From contig NZ_CP069349.1 of the NCBI RefSeq assembly GCF_021497505.1, positions 459,861-523,860 on the forward strand: a stretch of 64,000 bases of DNA, written 5' to 3'. The number at the start of each line of letters is the position of its first letter. Position 1 is the first letter of the stretch. Source of the stretch: Turicibacter sp. TJ11 (GTDB lineage: Bacteria; Bacillota_I; Bacilli_A; MOL361; Turicibacteraceae). The position numbers and the translations under genes are program-made. Shown piece by piece: positions 60,242-64,000 of the stretch. The notes under the pieces were generated by a model that did no database searches, was not told the origin of the DNA, and saw only the letters and a list, made by a program, of their open reading frames with translations.

Positions 60242-61420
60242 ATGAATAAAAAATTTAATAAAAAAAGCTTTTTGGTTCATAATATATTAATATTTGTCTT
60301 CTCGTTATTAAGTATTGGCGCTCCTGCGCAAGAGTATGCGTGGGCACAATCTAATAATGAACAACTTTTACAGATTGATGAAAAACGAAAAATTTACGAA
60401 GTTTCGTATTTTTCAGATAAAGAGTCGACACCAGTAAGCCAAAATGTTGATCGTTATATGCTTATCCCTGGTGGTGATGCTATTGGAATTAAAATTCAAA
60501 CAGATGGATTAGTTGTCGTAGATACTTACCTTGTGAATACAACAGAAGGTGCAATTAACCCAGCCAAAGAAGCAGGTGTATTAAAAGGAGATTTAATTTT
60601 AGCTGTCAATAATCAAAAAGTAACAACGATAGAGGAGTATAAACAGCAATTGGTATTAGCTCAAGAAAGTAAACAAGTGATATTAACGATTAGTCGCCAA
60701 GGGAAAACGTCACACATTACGGTTCGCGCAGTAACAACGACAGATGGTGTGATGACAACAGGACTATATTTACGAGATAAATTAGCGGGAATTGGAACGT
60801 TAACGTTTATCGACCCTAATTCAAATAAATATGGTGCTTTAGGACATGAAATTATTGATCAAGATACTAAAGAATTAGTAACTGTTAAAAATGGAGAAAT
60901 TATTAATTCTAATGTCATTTCCGTTCGTAAAGCAACAAGTGGAAAACCAGGTGAAAAAGTAGCCGATATTATGTTTGATGAACATCTAGGAACATTAGAA
61001 AAAAATAATAACTTTGGAATTTACGGTGTGATGTCTTCAAATATTTTTAGCAATAAACAATTATTACCGATCGCTTATACAAATGAAGTTAAAACAGGAC
61101 CTGCTCAAATTTTAACTGTTTTAAATGGAAATAAAGTAGAAGCTTTTGAAATTAACATTACAGAAGTTAGCCCTCAAACTCAAAAATCCATTAAAGGAAT
61201 TAAATATGAAGTGACCGATCCTCGTTTATTAAAAGAAACGGGTGGAATCGTTCAAGGTATGAGTGGAAGCCCAATTATTCAAGATGGTAAAATTATTGGA
61301 GCGGTTACACATGTTCTTGTTCATGATTCAACAACAGGATATGGAATCTTTATTGAGTGGATGTTACAAGAGTTAGGAATTGATTATCATCAAGCAAAAA
61401 TCAAGTCTGATGCAGCCTAA
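60242..61420 (+). CDS. spoIVB: SpoIVB signalling serine protease
   Basis: The 392-residue protein is the forespore protease that triggers pro-sigma-K processing across the engulfing membranes. It has an N-terminal membrane segment (about 8-30), a PDZ domain (about 95-160, AGVLKGDLILAVNNQKV) and a C-terminal S55 peptidase domain with GMSGSPIIQDGKIIGAVTHV (Ser near residues 341-343) and GYGIFIEWML. The ATG at 60242 follows AAAGGAGG. An upstream in-frame start lies before the SD. Confidence 0.95.
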   Translation: MNKKFNKKSFLVHNILIFVFSLLSIGAPAQEYAWAQSNNEQLLQIDEKRKIYEVSYFSDKESTPVSQNVDRYMLIPGGDAIGIKIQTDGLVVVDTYLVNTTEGAINPAKEAGVLKGDLILAVNNQKVTTIEEYKQQLVLAQESKQVILTISRQGKTSHITVRAVTTTDGVMTTGLYLRDKLAGIGTLTFIDPNSNKYGALGHEIIDQDTKELVTVKNGEIINSNVISVRKATSGKPGEKVADIMFDEHLGTLEKNNNFGIYGVMSSNIFSNKQLLPIAYTNEVKTGPAQILTVLNGNKVEAFEINITEVSPQTQKSIKGIKYEVTDPRLLKETGGIVQGMSGSPIIQDGKIIGAVTHVLVHDSTTGYGIFIEWMLQELGIDYHQAKIKSDAA

Positions 61421-61437
61421 AATAGCATCTGTGTTTT

Positions 61438-61444
61438 TTCGACA
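61438..61444 (-). promoter_or_regulatory. Distal Spo0A box upstream of spo0A
   Basis: TTCGACA on the plus strand is the 0A core TGTCGAA in reverse, extended as TGTCGAAAAA. Confidence 0.65.
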
Positions 61445-61460
61445 TAATCAGACAAGTAGA

Positions 61461-61484
61461 AGGTATTCTTAGATAGATTGAAAT
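61461..61484 (+). promoter_or_regulatory. Weak sigma-H-like promoter of spo0A
   Basis: AGGTATT, a 12-bp spacer and GAAAT recall the sigma-H pattern AGGAWWT / GAAT, with one mismatch in each box. It lies between the two 0A boxes. Confidence 0.35.
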
Positions 61485-61509
61485 AAAAGACAAAACACGA
61501 TAAAAAATA

Positions 61510-61519
61510 TTTGTCGAAT
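61510..61519 (+). promoter_or_regulatory. Proximal Spo0A box upstream of spo0A
   Basis: TTTGTCGAAT is a full match to the 0A consensus, about 110 bases before the ATG. Confidence 0.7.
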
Positions 61520-61627
61520 AAATTTATGAAAAATTATAAACTCATAAAAACTGTGAAGTAATTATTGAAAAATGTAAGGAAGTGTAATTTAATAGATATA
61601 TAACCGGAAAAATTAGGGGGCCATAAA

Positions 61628-62437
61628 ATGAATAAATTAAAAGTTCTATTAGCTGACGACAATAAAGAATTAATAACGGTATTATCTGAGTATATTTCCT
61701 TACAAGAAGACATGGAAGTTGTAGAAGTGGCGGGAAATGGTAATGAGGTTTTATCGGTATTACGACAACGCGAAATTGATATTTTATTATTAGATGTTGT
61801 CATGCCAGATCTTGATGGGGTAAGCGTATTAGAGGAGTTAAAAGAGAATCCAACACTTTACAAACGTCCGCGACATATTATTATGTTTACTGCGTTTAAT
61901 CAAGAAAAAATTATGATGCGTGCTGCTGAGCTTGGAGCGTCATATTTTATCATGAAACCTTTTGAAATTAATAAAATTGTAAAAATTATTCGCGACATTA
62001 ACGTGCGCTATGATGCAACTGAAATATCAAGACCAATGAATAACTTATATGGAAGTCGTCCAGCGGTCAAAGAATTTGATTTAGAATCAGAAATTACAAA
62101 TATCTTACATGAAATGGGAGTTCCTGCACATATTAAAGGATATTTATACTTAAGAGAATCAATCGATATGGTTTACAACGATATTGAATTATTAGGTTCA
62201 ATTACAAAAGTGTTATATCCAGATGTTGCAAAAAAATATAAAACAACTGCATCACGTGTAGAACGTGCCATTCGTCATGCCATTGAAGTAGCATGGAATC
62301 GTGGAAATATTGAAGCTATTTCTAATATCTTCGGATACACAGTAAGTGTGTCAAAATCAAAACCAACAAACTCTGAATTCATCGCTATGATTGCTGATAA
62401 ACTACGTTTAGAACATAAAAATAAAGTCGCATCTTAA
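61628..62437 (+). CDS. spo0A: Master regulator of sporulation Spo0A
   Basis: The 269-residue regulator has a receiver domain (LLADDNKE, phospho-Asp in [12 protein letters not shown], Lys in IMKPFEIN) and the Spo0A C-terminal DNA-binding domain ([34 protein letters not shown]). The recognition helix is that of Bacillus Spo0A, so the 0A-box specificity should be kept. SD AGGGGG precedes the ATG. Two 0A boxes upstream suggest autoregulation, as in Bacillus. A terminator follows. Confidence 0.97.
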   Translation: MNKLKVLLADDNKELITVLSEYISLQEDMEVVEVAGNGNEVLSVLRQREIDILLLDVVMPDLDGVSVLEELKENPTLYKRPRHIIMFTAFNQEKIMMRAAELGASYFIMKPFEINKIVKIIRDINVRYDATEISRPMNNLYGSRPAVKEFDLESEITNILHEMGVPAHIKGYLYLRESIDMVYNDIELLGSITKVLYPDVAKKYKTTASRVERAIRHAIEVAWNRGNIEAISNIFGYTVSVSKSKPTNSEFIAMIADKLRLEHKNKVAS

Positions 62438-62451
62438 ATAAATCTATTTTT

Positions 62452-62479
62452 AGAGCATTGATTATCAATGCTCTTTTTA
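62452..62479 (+). terminator. Terminator of spo0A
   Basis: AGAGCATTGA (62452-62461) / TCAATGCTCT (62465-62474), then T. Confidence 0.9.
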
Positions 62480-62542
62480 TATTTTTTTAACGACTGATCC
62501 ATTGGGTGATGATTGATAGGCACTCTCTTTATTCTTTTTTCA

Positions 62543-62559
62543 TATACTAATTCAGTATA
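62543..62559 (+). promoter_or_regulatory. Short inverted repeat at the presumed promoter of the last gene
   Basis: TATACT (62543-62548) and AGTATA (62554-62559) around AATTC; either half could serve as a -10 element. Confidence 0.35.
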
Positions 62560-62653
62560 AAGAAGACGACAACACGAAGTTAAAAACTGAAGAGTTGATG
62601 AGAGGAGGGTGAGATATTGACTGTTAATTTCAATAGTCGATATCTAATAAAAA

Positions 62654-64000
62654 ATGGGAAATTATAAAATTCATACCTATACCCTGACGTGCAACTGCCC
62701 ATATTGCCAACAGATGCGTGGGCAGATGAAAACAGACGAAACAGAAGATTTGAGGACGAAAGAGTCAGTGCCTCAAACAGTTGCTTTAAGACAACGAGTT
62801 TCGCCAGGTGATTCAAAGACATTGATTAATGCGTTTACAAATGAACCCGTAACAGTCGGTGGAGAAAATGTTGAGGTTTCTAAAACATTGAGTCCTAAAA
62901 AGGAAGAACTTCGAGGAACTTGGATTACCACCGTTCGTAACAATGACTTTCCGAGTACTGCCGTTTATGAAAATGGATTTAATGTAGAGTTATTTAAATC
63001 TGAATTTTTAGCAATTATTAGAAGCTGTAAAGCGATGACCTTAAATGCTATCTTTTTTCAAGTTCGACCTGAAGGCGATGCATTCTATGAATCAGGTGTC
63101 AATCCTTGGAGCGTTTATTTAACCGGTCAACAAGGTGTTAAACCAAATTGGGGCGACTTTGATCCGTTAGCTTGGATGATTAATGTAACGCACTTAGCGG
63201 GAATTGAGTTTCATGCGTGGTTTAATCCTTTCCGCTTAACGCCATCTGGGAGTACTAACTCAACAAAAGAAAGCCTATTAAATACATTGACAGATACCCA
63301 TTATGCAAGGCGACATCCAGATTGGGTTTATTATTTTAATCGCCAACTTTATTTAGATCCAGGCGTTCCTGAGGTTCGAGAATTTATTATTCAAACGGTT
63401 ACAGAAGTCGTTAAAAAGTATCCGATTGATGCAGTTCATTTTGATGACTATTTCTATCCGTATTCGTATGAAACAGAAGTGAATGGTGAACCAATGGTGA
63501 TTAGCTTTGCCGATGAAAGTCCAGATTATCAAACGTATGAAGCGAATCGTCAATCTAATCAAGATATTGATGCTTGGCGAGAACAAAATATTAATCAACT
63601 CATTTATCAATTATCTCAAACCATTCGTCAATATAATGTGGAAAATGGAAAGAGTATTGCATTTGGAATCAGTCCATTTGGTGTTTGGGCATCTGCTGAG
63701 GAAACAGGTGGTGTTGGTTCAAATACTTCATCCGCTCAGCTTTCATCACTAAGTGAGTACGTCAATTCAAAATTATGGGTTGATGAGGAATGGATTGATT
63801 ATATTGTTCCTCAAAATTATTGGTCTTTATCCGATCGTCTTTCTTCTTTTGCAGAAGTAGCGGCGTGGTGGAATCAAGTCATGGCCAATTCACGAACTCA
63901 ACTGTACATGGGACTTGGGATCTATTTATACAATGAAGATTATCAGAATGTAGCTTGGCAAAATCCTGATGAGATCATTGATGAAATTCGCTATCTTCGA
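62654..64000 (+). CDS. GHL10-type glycoside-hydrolase-like protein (3' end outside window)
   Basis: 449 codons are visible. From about residue 88 (KKEELRGTWITTVRNNDFPS) the protein follows the GHL10/DUF187 family of the YngK type: IFFQVRPEGDAFYESGVNPW, FHAWFNPFR, LDPGVPEVREFI, AVHFDDYFYPY, IAFGISPFGVW and YIVPQNYW. The N-terminus is odd: it has no signal peptide and carries TCNCPYCQQM, a possible metal site. The ATG at 62654 has no SD. A good SD (GAGGAGGGTGAG) instead serves a TTG at 62617 that opens a 16-codon frame stopping at 62667, one frame off. A slip or indel in the A run at 62648-62653 would join them. Confidence 0.8.
   Translation, partial: MGNYKIHTYTLTCNCPYCQQMRGQMKTDETEDLRTKESVPQTVALRQRVSPGDSKTLINAFTNEPVTVGGENVEVSKTLSPKKEELRGTWITTVRNNDFPSTAVYENGFNVELFKSEFLAIIRSCKAMTLNAIFFQVRPEGDAFYESGVNPWSVYLTGQQGVKPNWGDFDPLAWMINVTHLAGIEFHAWFNPFRLTPSGSTNSTKESLLNTLTDTHYARRHPDWVYYFNRQLYLDPGVPEVREFIIQTVTEVVKKYPIDAVHFDDYFYPYSYETEVNGEPMVISFADESPDYQTYEANRQSNQDIDAWREQNINQLIYQLSQTIRQYNVENGKSIAFGISPFGVWASAEETGGVGSNTSSAQLSSLSEYVNSKLWVDEEWIDYIVPQNYWSLSDRLSSFAEVAAWWNQVMANSRTQLYMGLGIYLYNEDYQNVAWQNPDEIIDEIRYLR

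Overview
The window looks like chromosome of a low-GC, endospore-forming Firmicute. AT-rich intergenic DNA, strong AGGAGG-type ribosome binding sites, and the nusB-xseA-xseB-ispA-dxs-tlyA-recN-spoIVB-spo0A block all point that way. The overall gene style resembles Turicibacter or its relatives. That assignment is inference, because no rRNA is present.

Layout. 1-5.4 kb: a partial unknown gene, a cytoplasm-start L,D-transpeptidase with a decayed SH3 paralogue beside it, a membrane glycerophosphodiesterase and three small unknown genes. 5.5-9.3 kb: a fructose operon (fruR-fruK-fruA) behind a CcpA-type site. 9.3-17.9 kb: a divergent ThyX-like protein, a broken CPBP protease, exonuclease III, a two-component system, a GNAT-aminoglycoside nucleotidyltransferase fusion and an anchored alpha/beta hydrolase. 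17.9-21.9 kb: two insertion sequences (IS1182 type and IS4 type) around a DUF445 gene. 22-28 kb: a YtxH pair, a DedA protein, and an arsR-arsC-MATE-gshAB operon that joins arsenate reduction, efflux and glutathione synthesis. 29-31.2 kb: a nucleoside-recognition membrane protein and an endonuclease/exonuclease/phosphatase-family protein.

31.3-32.0 kb holds the most striking feature: three tandem, nearly identical 233-bp units. Each encodes a ~137-nt hairpin-rich, C-rich small RNA with its own promoter and terminator. Each has a Spo0A-box heptamer, plus two related half-sites in helical phase, just upstream. 32.0-35.1 kb: a complete preQ1 operon (queD-queE-folE-queC-queF) behind a leader that resembles a preQ1-I riboswitch followed by two terminators. 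35.3-40.9 kb: scrB, mgsA, azoR, murI and two unknown small genes, then a 131-bp ISL3-type MITE with an 8-bp target duplication. 41.5-48.1 kb: an oligopeptide ABC transporter operon (oppABCDF). 48.2-51.7 kb: an amidase-like protein, a small hydrophilic protein, a HAD phosphatase and a complete ISL3 element inserted in the HAD gene's terminator.

51.9-64 kb: yqhY, then nusB to spo0A in the order seen in Bacillus but without folD and argR/ahrC. A possible four-way-junction leader precedes nusB. spoIVB has a sigma-G-like promoter, and spo0A has two Spo0A boxes in its upstream region. The window ends inside a GHL10-type glycoside-hydrolase-like gene whose start is unusual.

Themes. Sugar genes (fru, scrB, mgsA) carry catabolite or LacI-type operator candidates. 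Sporulation control may extend to the sRNA array through Spo0A. All four mobile elements sit in gene-to-gene junctions, two of them at transcription terminators.
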